Origin: Seminavis robusta
Taxonomy: Eukaryota > Bacillariophyta > Bacillariophyceae > Naviculales > Naviculaceae
Direction: 5' to 3'
Assembly: GCA_903772945.1 (NCBI GenBank)
Contig: CAICTM010000472.1
Coordinates: forward strand, 1-64,000
Length of the DNA stretch: 64,000 nucleotides
Notes under the pieces: generated by a model
What the model was told of the DNA's origin: nothing
Seen by the model: the letters and a program-made list of their open reading frames with translations, nothing else
Database searches by the model: none
In this document: positions 1 to 11,499 of the stretch, in pieces
Numbering within the stretch: the first letter of the stretch is position 1
Layout: each line of letters begins with the position of its first letter
Program-made: the position numbers and the translations under genes

Positions 1-2598
1 CCAAGAGGGTCCCTAACATCACCCAAAGCTCTGTTCCAAACTGCCTGGTTCTGAATCGGTCCTCCCAGCCTTATCTCAGGGCTGGCTTGAGTGATAAGCA
101 CAGGGTTCTAGGAATAGAGCCATGGGATGTAGCCATGGAGGGAAGAGATGCAGAAGGAATCAAGGAGCTTGCTTTGGATGCCTCTGTCAATGCCAATGTC
201 AGCTGCTCAAGTGTTGGCTGATCATTGTTGTTGTGTCTTGGTTGGCTAGATTGGAGGAGCCAAGCTGGGATGGCACTGTGTGTGGTGGTAACAAACAGCC
301 TGGGGATCCACAGGTGTTTTGACAGGAGGAGCTGGAGCTTGAGTGTTGTGCCTCTGCAGTAGTGGACCTGTTGGTGTCCTGTGTTTGGCCATTGGATGCT
401 AGTGATATGGTGTCACTGGCATCCATTTCCTGCTGTTGCTTTCTGATGCCCATGATGATTGTGCGCTGGCTAGACAGTGCAGTAGTGTAGTGGTAGTGTG
501 TGGTGTTGCCTGCTGTTCTTGGAAGGGTACGGTTGATGATATTGTTGGTGTTGTGTGTGCTGTGTTGGCTGGAGAGGCACTGACAAACACAAGCACAGAA
601 AACCAAAAGGTGACTTGAAGCCTTGCACTGTTGGGTGGATGACCAATTGAAGGCTGCTGACACACTGATGCCCTTGGAATACTCTGAACAGACCAAAAGG
701 TGTTGCCGTGGAGCTCCGAGTTACCTTAACAGCAATCAATCGATCCGTACGGAGCCCCGTATCCTTTCGAGGCTTTCCGGTTCCTTGAGTCAAGTTCGCG
801 TTCAAGAAAATGTGAGGATCCGATTTCGGCTCGGTTGCTTTCGGAACAAACTCACTCAGAAGAGGTACGTCTTGTGAGTACCGTGTGAGTGCCGGTTCGT
901 TTGCCAGTATCCTCCAGGCACGACTGGGAAAATCGCTTCGTAAAGAATCGTCGACAATGGCATTGCCGGACTTGCGTTTTGAGGACTTGCGGCAGCAGTT
1001 GTGGCTTCAAGAGCACACCTCATGCTCAAGAAGTAGAAAGGCATCCTATGAACTTTGCCAATGAGGCTCAGTTGTAGGAACACAAGAGCTGGGAGGGAGA
1101 TCTCTGTTGATGAAGATCTCCTCCACTGGCTGAAAGGCCAGCTCAAAAGAGCTGGATCAATGCTACCCAATCACTACTTCAAAGTACTTGTGGGACTGGT
1201 TACATTGCCCTAGCACATACACACAGGAATCTATCTACTGCAGGGCTGAGGTTGCTACTGGGTCTCAGGGGTTACTCTTTCATTACTATCTTTCTTACTA
1301 TAAGCTAAAAACACATTACCACGATTTCACTCCAGTTGACAGAACTGGCTCTTTTGGAGAGGATATCCATTGTTGAGATCCTAGGAGAGGACTGTTGTCT
1401 GGAACATTCCAAGTATCTAGGCTGAAGGCTATGTTTGCTCTGCAACACATAGGATGCCTCAGCTATATACAATTGTCACATGGCTGCAAGCTGTGTGTAC
1501 TGATTGACTGTACACGATGAAAAGCATGTTTCCATCCGACTAAACCAGCACAGCTGTGGCGCACCCATAGAGGCTCTATTGCTAATTTCATCGCCATCCT
1601 TGCACGAGTCGCATCGATGCCTTTGGTATGGAGGTGAAGATGATGGTGAGCCCCCAAGAAGAAGAAGAAGGCGCCGTCGGGGTGAAGCTTAGCTGGGCTT
1701 GTAGGTGGCCAAGGTTCCCAAACTAGAGCCAAAGGCTGCCATTTGGCATGCTACGCTCCCAAATCAGGGGGTCCTTTGCCTTGCTTTCCCCTTCATTCCT
1801 TCTCTTTTGGTATGGCTACCATGGGGCTTTTACCTCTTCCGTCATTGTTTGGTTGCTTCCCGAGTTGCTGTTTTGCTCCAATGCCACCCTGTTTTTGCCG
1901 CACCTTGTCTACGATGCGATGTTCGGTTACTTATTGGTAACCTTTTCTCCCTTTTATTCCTGTTAACATGACAATCTTGTCTCCGATTGTTGTTGTTCGA
2001 AACCTCTCGCTGCAGTATTCGCCAGTATGTAGTATCCTTAAAGATTCTAACCCCAATATTATCCCAATCTTCCCCTCTTTTGGTCTAGTTTCCCGAACTG
2101 TACTTAGTGATTAGTATCCTATGAGCTCTTAATTTGGAAGCACGTTTGCAGTGTTTTTGGATGCTTTGCATGACTGTTAAGTAGGAATTGCCCTTCCATT
2201 CGGCTTGGTACTGGATCCTGCTTTATATGGTAAACATCTTTGTTCGGAGGGAAAGAACTATTTAAAGCCGATCCTTTTTAATTACCAATGACCCAGACAT
2301 GCTTCAAGCTATGCATGGTGTCCACCACACGCATTGTGAACAACGAGGGTGTAGGTTTGTTAAACGGGCCGTACTGGATCATTGAGCATGCCTTTAACAG
2401 ATTTGTAAGTACTGTTTCATGGGGAACCAGAAGCTTCGGTGCATAATCCGCAACCTCCCTTCACGATTTGTATCGTAGGGTCGACCTTCGACTTTAATCG
2501 ATAACCTACTTTGTAGATTGGTATCCTACCTTCAGGTGCGCTTCTCAGATGGCTTGTAAGATTGGACAACGCTGAAATTTCGGCTTGGTGTACGGAGA
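1..2598. other. Intergenic / decayed sequence
   Basis: No gene can be supported. On the minus strand at 199-696 there is a 165-codon open frame rich in Ser, Thr and Gln without a recognisable domain; neighbouring frames stay open in pieces, as expected of an old decayed coding element or chance. A short GAA-type purine tract lies near 1657-1675. From about 1750 to 2560 the sequence is A/T-richer with no open frame above 90 codons that looks coding. Confidence 0.5.
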
Positions 2599-2645
2599 TT
2601 AGTGAAATGCTGATGACTTTTCTGGTACAACAAAATATGACTTAC

Positions 2646-4360
2646 TGGGTATTTGGGCAATGGTATCATCAGCAGTGTTAGTTAGCATGAGCCACTCAAA
2701 TTGGGGAAAGCTTTTGACAACTTTTGGCAGAAGTTTCTCTGAGGCTAGTTCAGGGCAATCATAAATTCCAAAGTCTGTCAAGTTTGTTAGTTTGAATAGT
2801 GCTGAAGGGAGTGTGCCTGATAACGGTATACAATGTCCAGCATATTAGTGATGACAAATGCAAAGCTGAAAGACGCAGTAAAATCGTACCTGTCAGCTGG
2901 GTCATGACCACCAATAGGTTTGTTAGGCAACCCAAATTGCCCATTTCGGTGGGAACAGTTCCGCCTATTCCAGCCCCCCCAAGCTCAAGATCCCTCAAAT
3001 CTGACAGGAGATCCAGCTCTGTAGGAATTGTTCCTGAAAGTTCTGTGTTGAATGTTTGCAACAATGTCAGTTTTGTTAGTAATCCAATTTCGGTTGGGAT
3101 CTGCCCTTTCAATTCCATGTTCGCTGGCAATTCCAGAAGCTCCAAATCTGCACTCAAGAGGGATAGCTCTGGTGGAATGGTTCCATCTAGCTTGTTTCCA
3201 ATAAAGGACAAAGCTTTTATACGCCCATAATCATCACATTGCAGGGGGGCGAGAAAACCAGGTTTTGAATCAAAACCTTGCCGTCCCCAGTTGCACTCAT
3301 GTACTTCCCAGTCTAGCCAGCCATGATGATTCACCCAAAAGTTTCCCCTCGTGGAGAAGAAGAAGGTAGCCAAAGCAAATCTTTGGGTCATACTCCATTT
3401 TGGAAGTGTAGCAAGATTAGTTTTGTTGCTGACTAGCCACTCATAGGCCTTGGACTGGGGGGACTTTGGATAATTCGTGATGGCATACACTGTGTAGTCA
3501 GGTAGATTGAGTGTGTCCAAAAATGGAGTTGGCGCTTGGGTTGAACCTGGAGCTGCAGCCGGAATAAGGATAGCTCCATTATTATTGCTGTTGCTTTGCC
3601 ATGATTCATTGGTGGTACTGGTTCCTCCATCTGTTGTACTGATGAGGAAAACCACGAAAAATAAGAAAATTCCTAGCAAAACCACATTGAGCTCCATTGA
3701 AAAACCAAGACACAATCGTTTCTGCCAGTACGTTTTGCTTCGATTGAAAATCAATTCAGCACTCGGCAATGATTCTGTGTCCTGCTCACCCATGTCAATG
3801 GCAACAGAAAGATGATTCGGAATGGGGCCATCGTCGCTCTGCTGGTTCTCTGTAGCAAGTTCATCGCTTCGGTCATTCTGATGATTGGTTGGGAAATGAT
3901 CTACGTGGAATGCCCCTGCGTCACTTCTTTGTGGAGTTGGTTCTGGTAGCTCGGCCTGATATGGACCAAAATCACCTTCTGTTGTGGCCAGTGCAATGCC
4001 TGCTAACAATTCTCTGCCTTTGTTGTTTTTGTTGTTGTTCATGTGGATTAGTTCAACATTTTCAGACGTTATTTGCTGCACGTCAAAGCCGAAGGAACTG
4101 CCCCCATCAAAATCTCCACCTTTCCCTTCCTCGTCTGTAATGGTGGTGGGCTGCGTCAATTTTAACAGTGATGAATGCAGGACCGCTAATTCTCCAGCGG
4201 AATCCTCTCCGCTTTGGCAACCCGTATGATTTCCAGCCTGTATTGGTAAGTTTGCCGTTGCCGAGCCCAAGTTATTCCCTCGATCTGGGTGATACCTCTC
4301 ATTCCAGTTTGGTGACGGCCTCAATCGGTTGTTGCTTGGATTATGTTGCCCATTATTCAT
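2646..4360 (-). pseudogene. Membrane-anchored LRR protein, 3'-truncated paralogue
   Basis: Two exons can be read: 4360-2890 and 2816-2646, joined through a GT..AG intron in the same place as intron 1 of the paralogue at 23955-26353. The product has a polar Asn/Gln-rich N-terminus (about 220 residues), one membrane helix (VVLLGIFLFFVVFLIST), a Thr/Ser-rich linker, a cap with the W..H.GWL.WEVHEC pattern, then plant-type LRRs (LxGTIPxELxLLxxL). With no signal peptide before the helix, a type II arrangement with LRRs outside the cell is inferred. Exon 2 ends in ADDTIAQIP and a proper donor (GTAAGT), but the three further exons of the paralogue are not found downstream; similarity stops near 2560. 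It is either a pseudogene or uses a diverged short 3' end. Confidence 0.75.
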
Positions 4361-4946
4361 GATGGGAACTTTTGCTAGCTAGCACAGTGGCTTCCGTCTT
4401 TGCCGCCCACCGTGTGCTGTAAAATCTAAAACCGTTGTCTTTTGAGATCTCGAATGAGGCAAGAGGCTTCTTCAAAACAGTGTGGCCGTAGAATCAATTG
4501 GTGTTGGTGGTGGAGTGGCTCGTTATTACATTTTTTTTAGATAGCTAAATAGATACATCGATGCAAGTTGCTAATCTGCAGAAGGTTTGGAGTCCCGTGA
4601 ATTTGGGGCCATTTCCCTGGTGCAGTGCTCCTAAAGGAGAATGGCACCTTCCACGTCAGTTGAAGTTCTTAAGTCCTTAGAAGAACCTAGTGTTCTTAAG
4701 TATTTAACGAGTAGCCAAAATTTAACCAGTGAGAGACTCAAAGACTTAATGCAAATGTACCAAGTGTGTCTTTTGTGCGACGACGCAGAGAAACCAGCCT
4801 GTACAAAAATGAAATTGTACTATTAGGTAAAATATTAAAAGTAAAAATTTAAAAGCCTTGTTATTAAGAATCTCCATGGCATGTTGACTAAGGACTCATG
4901 TACCAATACCGGTACTACATGCTGGTGCTGCTGGTGCTGCTGATCT

Positions 4947-4989
4947 ATAGCTAGCTAGCTAGCTGGCTGCTAGCTAGCTAGCTAGCTAT
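4947..4989. repeat. (TAGC)n tract, self-complementary
   Basis: Two runs of TAGC units separated by a 7-base spacer (tggctgc). Because AGCT is its own reverse complement, the two runs can pair as a hairpin. The same octamer CTAGCTAG recurs at many other places in the window. Confidence 0.9.
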
Positions 4990-5339
4990 CAATGACTGAG
5001 TTACAAGTAGGTTTTATCTACTACAGAGTAATCATTAAATTCTACTAACACCAAATTAATTGTATTGCTCTAGAGCTTGATTCAAAGAAGCAATACCATT
5101 TTGTTTGACTGACTTGGATCATCATCTTGTTTGACTGACTTGGACGAATCTCACAGAGCTCAGCTGTTGGAAAAGAGGTGGGGGGAGGCAGGTGCCGCTG
5201 CAGTGATTCAAGTGCTGCAAAAGCTTGAAAACTATTAATAAGTGTAACTCATTGTAAACAGTGTTGCCGTTGCTCTGTTGTCTCTGTGGCGTTGTTTTCC
5301 ATACAAAGCTAGTTGAAATGACGACCACGTTAGTCGTCC

Positions 5340-5446
5340 TCCAATGTTCTACGCCAGTTACATCAGTTGCACGCCAGTTACGTCAGTTACCCTATGCTAG
5401 TTACGCTAGTTACGTCAGTTACTCTGGTTACGCTAGTTGAAGTGCC
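5340..5446 (+). repeat. Degenerate GTTACG(T/C)CA array
   Basis: About eight imperfect units of the type cagttacgt / ctagttacg, 9-17 bp apart, all in the same direction. There is no open frame across it. It looks like a young minisatellite; a regulatory role cannot be seen from sequence. Confidence 0.75.
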
Positions 5447-6049
5447 CCTAATTTTGGTGCAGTGCGTTGCGAGCGATAACTTTTAGGAGCGAGAGCTCTG
5501 GATCCCGTCAGAGATAGCTCCAACAGCTATGCTAGCCTACAGCTCCAGCATGCACAGTTGGCTTATCTCCAGCCAAAGCAGCAAGAAAGGATCGTCCTTT
5601 AGTTAAGAAAATAGTACGAAAGATTGAGACCGATCCTGATTAGCTTGTAGCCCCTTTGATACCGCAGCAGTTGATACCTATCCTGTTGAGGCCGGGCAGA
5701 AGCAGTAGGAGGTAGCAGATAGTACTGTTCCCAGACTGCCACTGCACGATTGAATAACGAAGGCCCCCAGCTCCTGAGGTGAGCTGGCCCAAAGGGCCCT
5801 GCAGAGAGCTCTGCTGGCCCTCCTGTCTGACTGACAGGTCCAAGTCCTTGGTTTGGGTGCCTACTGGAGGTGTTGGATACTCCTGAGGCACGACAAGGCT
5901 CCCTGAACTGCCTGACTACCGCTGTACCTGAGGAAGGGTTTCAGCGAGACCCAGTCCACTACTTGAGTATTGGAACTGAACCTTCCAAGAAACTTATTGG
6001 CGAGGACGGTGCAGGAGAACTGCACCGGCACCAAATTATGGCACCAAAT

Positions 6050-6424
6050 TCAACTGACCCAAGTTTTGTATCGAAGCAGTTGTTGTGGCTGAGGTGGGGT
6101 GGACTGACTTTCGTGATTAGCTAGAGGAGCAGGGGTTCCATGCAGAGGAGCAGAGCAATAGTATTGAGCATCCGGTCTTGTGGTTTCTGGTTGTTTCGTT
6201 TCGTGGTGGTGCCACCACCAGCTACCAGCCAGAAGACCGGTTCCATTGCTCAAGACAGGTTCCATCCTGGGTGGTCCCTGGAATACCGCGGAACAGTTTT
6301 GTCCCATCATCCCCTGGTGGCAGGTGGCAGTATCGGCAGTTGGTGTACCGGTACCGGTACCGTACAGGAGCATCCCAAGCACCACAAAACACCACCACAC
6401 CAAAAACAAGTCACCACCCATCAT
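6050..6424 (-). CDS. Possible small secreted Cys-containing protein
   Basis: This 124-codon frame starts with a hydrophobic segment (LFLVWWCFVVLGMLLYG) that would serve as a signal peptide or anchor, followed by a Thr/Pro-rich chain with a few cysteines and no known domain. No splice sites or neighbours support it, and overlapping plus-strand frames of similar length exist (6178-6573), so it may be chance. It is listed only because of the clear N-terminal hydrophobic stretch. Confidence 0.2.
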   Translation of the reverse strand: MMGGDLFLVWWCFVVLGMLLYGTGTGTPTADTATCHQGMMGQNCSAVFQGPPRMEPVLSNGTGLLAGSWWWHHHETKQPETTRPDAQYYCSAPLHGTPAPLANHESQSTPPQPQQLLRYKTWVS

Positions 6425-7134
6425 TTTTTCTTGTCACACCTCCCTCCTCTAAAGTAGATGTACTTTGTCACTCTCATGGTAACAATCAAAAGGTACTCGC
6501 CATGACTACTTTGTCAATATTAACATGCCCGTCGCAGCGGTTTCATCTAGAAGTCCATTTTGTGACTGTGTAGTTACTTAGTGGCTATTGAACTAGAGGT
6601 TACCGTTTTCCCTTGTTTTTTGTCTTTCTGGCAATAGTGGCGGTGGAAGAAGCCATTCCCAGGCCCCAACACACATTGCCTTTCACAATGGCACCACCTA
6701 TGAAACCAAGAATCCCAAGGCATCCAAATCGACACCGTTAATACCAGCCAAAGGGAAGAAATCGGTGGTGGATTCCTACCGCAAGACGATCGATCGAACG
6801 AACGAAGACGGCGTCTGCTGCTACTACTATGGCGACAACAACAAACAGTCACTGCTACTATACAATAACAGCAGTTGTCAAAACCGAAACTGATTACAAT
6901 GTCATCGAACAGTATCCTTTCGGCAGAAGAAGAAAGCAATTTGGAGTCTCATTGTGGATCGACGCCTCTACTCCTATCAAGCCCCATTCGATATAACATT
7001 ATCCAGTAGCATTATGTGCCTAGCGACAACAACAAACAGTCGCTGCTACTACTGCTAAAATAACAGCAGGCCACTACTACAATAACAGCAAGCCATCATT
7101 TGTCGAAACCTATTCCGATGTCGAACAGTATCCT

Positions 7135-7539
7135 GGACCTCTGTGGAAACATCATTCGTGGAAAAATACTTAGGAGACGATACTCCGAGGAGTAGGAGAC
7201 GATCGAAATGATTTAAGAGACGAAAGCAATCGTCTCCTATATTTAGGAGACCATTCAGTAGGAGACATTCCAATTAGGAGACGATCGTTTCGAAATAGGA
7301 GACGATCCGAAAGATTTAGGAGACGATACCATACAGTTTACATGGTACACTTAGGAGACGATCCGTTGAGAATAGGAGACGATCCGTTGAAAATAGGAGA
7401 CGTTTTAAGAGGAGACAAAAGATTTAGGAGACGATCCGTTTCGTCTCCTATTTTTAGGAGACGAAATCCATTAAATAGGAGACGATCAAAAGGATTTAGG
7501 AGACGAAAAGTAGCACGACTCGAGTTTCCACAGAGGTCC
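7135..7539. mobile_element. MITE-like insertion with 16-bp terminal inverted repeats
   Basis: The ends are exact inverted repeats: ggacctctgtggaaac at 7135-7150 and gtttccacagaggtcc at 7524-7539. The interior is not coding but is filled with the GGAGACG array. The insertion is missing from the diverged tandem copy at 6832-6985, which supports movement as a unit. A tcctg word on both sides (7131-7135 and 7537-7541) could be a target duplication, but it overlaps the repeat ends, so the exact borders are unsure. The family is not assigned. Confidence 0.65.
7170..7510 (+). repeat. TTAGGAGACGATC array
   Basis: About sixteen copies of taggagacgatc or close variants in the plus direction, spaced 15-35 bp, plus two inverted copies (cgtctccta) near 7222 and 7441 that can pair with adjacent direct copies. 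Units differ mostly in the 3' half (gatccgttga, gaaatcc, gatcaaaagg). Spacers are not of constant length or independent sequence, so this is not a CRISPR array. Confidence 0.9.
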
Positions 7540-7899
7540 TGTGGGCAGAAGAAGAAGAAAGTTTTTGGAGTTTTATTGTGGATTGACACCTCTACGGTAC
7601 TATCAAGCGTGGTGACACTCATGTCAAAGCTTTAGAGGGAAACTTGAAGAAGACTTAAAATAGACTCATTAGTCTATCTTAAAGATGGGAATACTCTGGT
7701 TCCGTGAGTTGGGCGAGAAAGGGGTGGAAGGCAGTGATCTGATTGGCTAATCAACCTATGACATCAGCAAAGGCGTCAGCAAATATTCAAATATACTTAA
7801 CGTACCATTTATAGTTATTACGGATACAATGTGCTATAAAGTTCGAAAATTCGTTGTTGTTTTCCGAGAGGAAGAAGATTCCGTTGAAGAAGATCGACA

Positions 7900-8273
7900 A
7901 TGACAACACCACCGGCAACACCACCGGCAACACCACCGGAGAGCCACTCGACAGTCATTATCTCGGCCAAAAAAGCAAGTAGCAGCAGCAAAAGATCATC
8001 ATGGATAACACAACAACAACAGCTACCACAACTGGCGCTGCCACAACAGGAATGGGTTGCCAAAGCCAGAATAGAAACTCCCAGCAGAAGAGAGCATATC
8101 AACACGCCTCCAACAACAACAACAGATCGAAGAGAGCCAGAGAAGAAGGACCCCAAACAACTCTGGGAGGAGTGGTAGCAGAAGTCTTTGATCCATCAAG
8201 AACTGTGTCATCTGTAAGGCCAGACATCTTGTCTCAGAGTCCCCAAGAGATCACACTCTGTCTTCTGTATTAA
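7900..8273 (+). other. Low-complexity Thr/Pro/Gln frame, uncertain
   Basis: Two overlapping plus frames are open: 7900-8178 starts with TPPATPPATPP, and 8001-8273 is Asn/Thr-rich. The first is driven by an accaccggcaac triplication at 7905-7940. This may be the 5' end of the decayed transposase region that follows, or an independent short gene; nothing in it is recognisable. Confidence 0.25.
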
Positions 8274-8377
8274 GAATACAATAACAAAAGGACAAGGACC
8301 TTTGAATGCGCTGACCATGGAGACAATCAAAGAAAGCAGAAGACTCACCAGGCAATTCAGTGCTCCTCTACCACTGA

Positions 8378-10720
8378 ATGAGAGAGGAAGCTGGAGGCAT
8401 TCCACAAGAGAAAATGAGAAGCATTCTTTGCGCTAGAACCAACACTGCCAAAGCCACATCCACATCCACTCCAAGAAAGAACAAGGTAACGACCACTCCA
8501 GCAGTCTTCTGTGAGAAAGTCACAGCTCTTGTTGAAGATGCTGCCTTTGTGGAAAAGCACAAGACCAAAATAGCCCCTCTGGCAATGATAGCAATGGCAG
8601 AAGCAGTGTCAGAATGCATTACAAGGTCAAAGAACCAGGAACTATTCCAGCAACATTTTGATGGACTCACCTGACAATCCCATCCACAAAGGAACAATTC
8701 GAGTCTCCTCACTACCACTCCATTGTTGGCCAGAAACTGCTTCTAGTGGACTGGAATCGATGTGGAATTACAGTTCCTTGTCCCGATGGAAGATGCTCTG
8801 GCAACTCAAGAATACAAGGACAAACTGGTCACACAACAAGACCTTGTCCCCATCTTTGGCATCACTGGTCCTCCTTCTTGGTGTATGGTCATGTCCATGG
8901 TTTGTGGAAGCTGCAACAGAAGATTCGATGCCAACTCTGCAGAAGTGCTGGTCTCGATCCCAGATCATGCTTCATTGCTCTATCCAGTGGAGTCCAAGTA
9001 TGCGCTACCTAACAAGGCTTGTCACTTGGAGGAACAGCAACAGAAGTGTTTCGATTCTATATGTTAACCTATGGAAATGGAGACCTATGCAGCCGCCTCA
9101 TCTACAATGCAATCAACAGAGAGTATCTTAGAGCCATGATGTCTTACTTCTCATACTGCAAGGAAGCGACACTGATCCTGATCCTTTCTTCAAAAGGATG
9201 GACTTACATCAGACAGTCCTCCCCTTGGTGACACCATCCGTGACGTCTATGATGAGGCTTGTGCTTCAAACAGGAATCCGTGGAGGATCAGTGACAACAC
9301 AAGACACACAAGAGAGATCCAAAGTGTCAGTTGCAACAAAGGAATCTTCTGCCAAGACCATACATTCCAGGTGGTCAAGAACTACTCCAAGAGTCTTGGT
9401 GCTGCTGCTGTTTGGGATGCTGCTACTGAGACTGGTGAGATTGCATGTGCTGTGCTTGTTCCACCACCAAGACCATCCACTTCTCTCATGCTGCCATGCA
9501 GCTAGCAAGAGGAGCCACTTCAACCCAGCTGCCATGTACAGTGATACCTGGCCCCACAAGGATGACTACTGGGAGATACTCTTTCCAGGAATCGAGGGAA
9601 GACTTGGCCTGTTTCATTATGAGAAGAGGATACTGTCAACTTTGAGAAAGGGACACATTGATCACTATCAAGCTATGTCAGACTCTTGGATTGCTTGTAT
9701 GTGTACTCACCTGATGACTATGAGAAGCTGCTGCATGCTCTGAAACATGGTCTACTATCCACCAATGGCAAGTGTTACTCTATGGCTGAGATCTCCGACA
9801 TGCAAGCCTCCAAGGTCTTCAGAAATCGGTACTCCAAGTATCTAAGGAAGCAGATGAGGTCACAGAAACAATTAGACAGAAGTTGCAACAGTGGTTCTGC
9901 AGATACAAGGTGACAGCCAGTGATGGTAGCCAGCCAGGAGGGCCGACTCGATCCAGTCAAGAACTTTACCTTGTTTACTTCTGATACAAACCAGCAGTAG
10001 AGAACTGCGTTGACAAAGCCATCTCACTTGGCTGATCCCCTGGCACTGGAAGACATGTATGACACAATCCAGCCATCTCCAAACTCCAAGCACAAGCTTC
10101 CAGAAGTACCTATCAAGGAAGAGGAGAGTCAAAGTTAGAGGCTTTCCATGACAAGTTTGCTCACTTTGGCAATGGTGGAATGAGAAGAACACTTGCTGAT
10201 GCACTCAATCTTGCTGGCACTGCTAGATACAACCTCAAGATTCGCCACAAGAGAGCCTTCCTGTCAAGAATCAGCGAGGCAGAAAGAAGTCAATTCCAGC
10301 TGGATGGAGAAGGTTGTTCCTTACTGGAACCATTCAGAGTTGGCTTACCTCAATGACATGGCAGAGGCTGTTGTCTGGATGCACCATTTCCAAATGCAGA
10401 ACCACTGCCACAGGACACTGGAGAGCGATTCTTCTCAGAGTTCATTGTTGGATTCAAGCCACACAGACAAAGGTATGCACCAAATGATTGTTGTTTGTGT
10501 GTGGCTTGTACAGGACCACAACCACCGACTCCACCAGCAATCGAGCCACCAAATCAACCAGCAATGGAGCCACCGACTGCAACAGCAATGGTTCCACCAC
10601 CGCCGCCGCCACCACCCAATCCACCTCCACAAGCAGCTCCTCCTGTAGCACAAACAAGAAATTCTTACATGGTAACCTGATACTCTATCAGCAACAACAC
10701 CAGATCAAATGATGCAACTT
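8378..10720 (+). pseudogene. Decayed DDE-type transposase gene
   Basis: Protein similarity continues along the plus strand but moves among the three frames, so the gene is broken at several places. N-terminal pieces carry a treble-clef-like segment (a CGITVPCPDGRC-type motif, then VCGSCNRRFDAN), as in transposases with a DUF6729-like start. Central pieces have an RNase-H-like look: a strand with CQDHTFQVVKNY in one frame, then MYSDTWPHKDDYW in another, and GRLGLFHYEKRI at 9600-9630. The tail (about 10460-10676) is Pro-rich after a CCLCVACTG motif. Frames at 8762-9067 and 9686-9913 are the longest intact pieces. The superfamily assignment is inference; terminal repeats were not found. Confidence 0.5.
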
Positions 10721-11019
10721 GCCTTAATGCAGCAGCAATTCCAACCAATACTGCCATCTCCTTTCCACTCACCTCCAACACCGAATGGCTGCTGTCAGAG
10801 ATACTGCCAGTGTTGACTCATAGGAGAGGAAGACCACTCATGATCATAATTGCCAATCAAGATTGACTGGGTATGGGAAGTAGCAACAAGCAATCAATGT
10901 TTAGATCCACAAATTCATTTCTAATTTAGCCAGTAACTTACATATCATTGCCAATGAAATCAACAACCATAGTCTCACTCATCTCAGTACATTTCTTGAA
11001 GGAAATCTTCTTCTTGTAG

Positions 11020-11496
11020 TCAATCCAGTTGGCAACAATAATAATGCCAAGCATCCATCACACTCTGTCCTTCGAGGGAGGACAACTCATAGCTCTCACT
11101 GACCCTTTCCCTCACTAACCAGTAGATGCACTCAATGAAGATGTCCTTCCTTTCACAGGGATGTGGGGACGGCGACTCCAGCATTTCAGAGAGGGTGGAG
11201 ATGACAGCTCTGTACCAGTTTGGACTTTTCTGAAGGCCTGAAGCTAACATGTAATCCATGATGTCGGTCATGGCAGGAGGAAGTGGCTTGCATGCTCCTT
11301 GCAATATCAACTCCTCAAGAACGGTCACTTCCATGCTGGTTGTGGCCAAACAGAAGTTATCCTCCTCATCACTGTTGTACCCACAAATGACATACTTGCA
11401 ATTGAATCCTTGCCTTGTCACCCTCAGCTCATTGAATGGGTATCTGTTGACACTTTGCAGCCAATTGGAGAACCATGGACTTGTAGCGATCCTCAT
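11020..11496 (-). CDS. Unknown protein, probably exon or broken gene
   Basis: The 158-codon minus frame begins MRIATSPWFSNWLQSV and has normal coding composition with several Cys and Trp, but no domain I know. Just before its stop a different frame takes over (ANWIDYKKKISFKKC, to about 10930) and ends at a donor-like GTAAGT near 10945, so a one-base frameshift plus lost 3' exons is likely. It lies tail-to-tail with the decayed transposase and may belong to the same element. Upstream (11640-11690) is a CAA-rich simple repeat. Confidence 0.35.
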   Translation of the reverse strand: MRIATSPWFSNWLQSVNRYPFNELRVTRQGFNCKYVICGYNSDEEDNFCLATTSMEVTVLEELILQGACKPLPPAMTDIMDYMLASGLQKSPNWYRAVISTLSEMLESPSPHPCERKDIFIECIYWLVRERVSESYELSSLEGQSVMDAWHYYCCQLD

Positions 11497-11499
11497 TGT

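Larger units (their letters stand above)
4361..6049. other. Intergenic with short simple repeats
   Basis: No convincing gene. It contains the AGCT-type palindromic tract at 4947-4989, a direct repeat of 18 bp (ttgtttgactgacttgga) near 5099 and 5126, and the GTTACG-type array at 5340-5446. A 61-codon frame at 4641-4826 has no coding character. Confidence 0.5.
6832..7605 (+). repeat. Diverged tandem duplication, second copy interrupted
   Basis: Block A at 6832-6985 begins cgacaacaacaaacagtc and runs to atcaagcccc. Block B begins at 7023 with the same words (gcgacaacaacaaacagt in A, agcgacaacaacaaacag in B), follows A to gaacagtatcct at 7134, and resumes at 7540 with tgtgggcagaagaagaag, again as in A (tttcggcagaagaagaaa). 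The 405 bp between those two points in block B are absent from block A, which thus acts as an empty-site reference. Confidence 0.75.

Noticed and set aside
7170-7510. CRISPR array
   Set aside because: Spacers vary in length, share sequence with the repeats, include inverted copies, and the host is eukaryotic.
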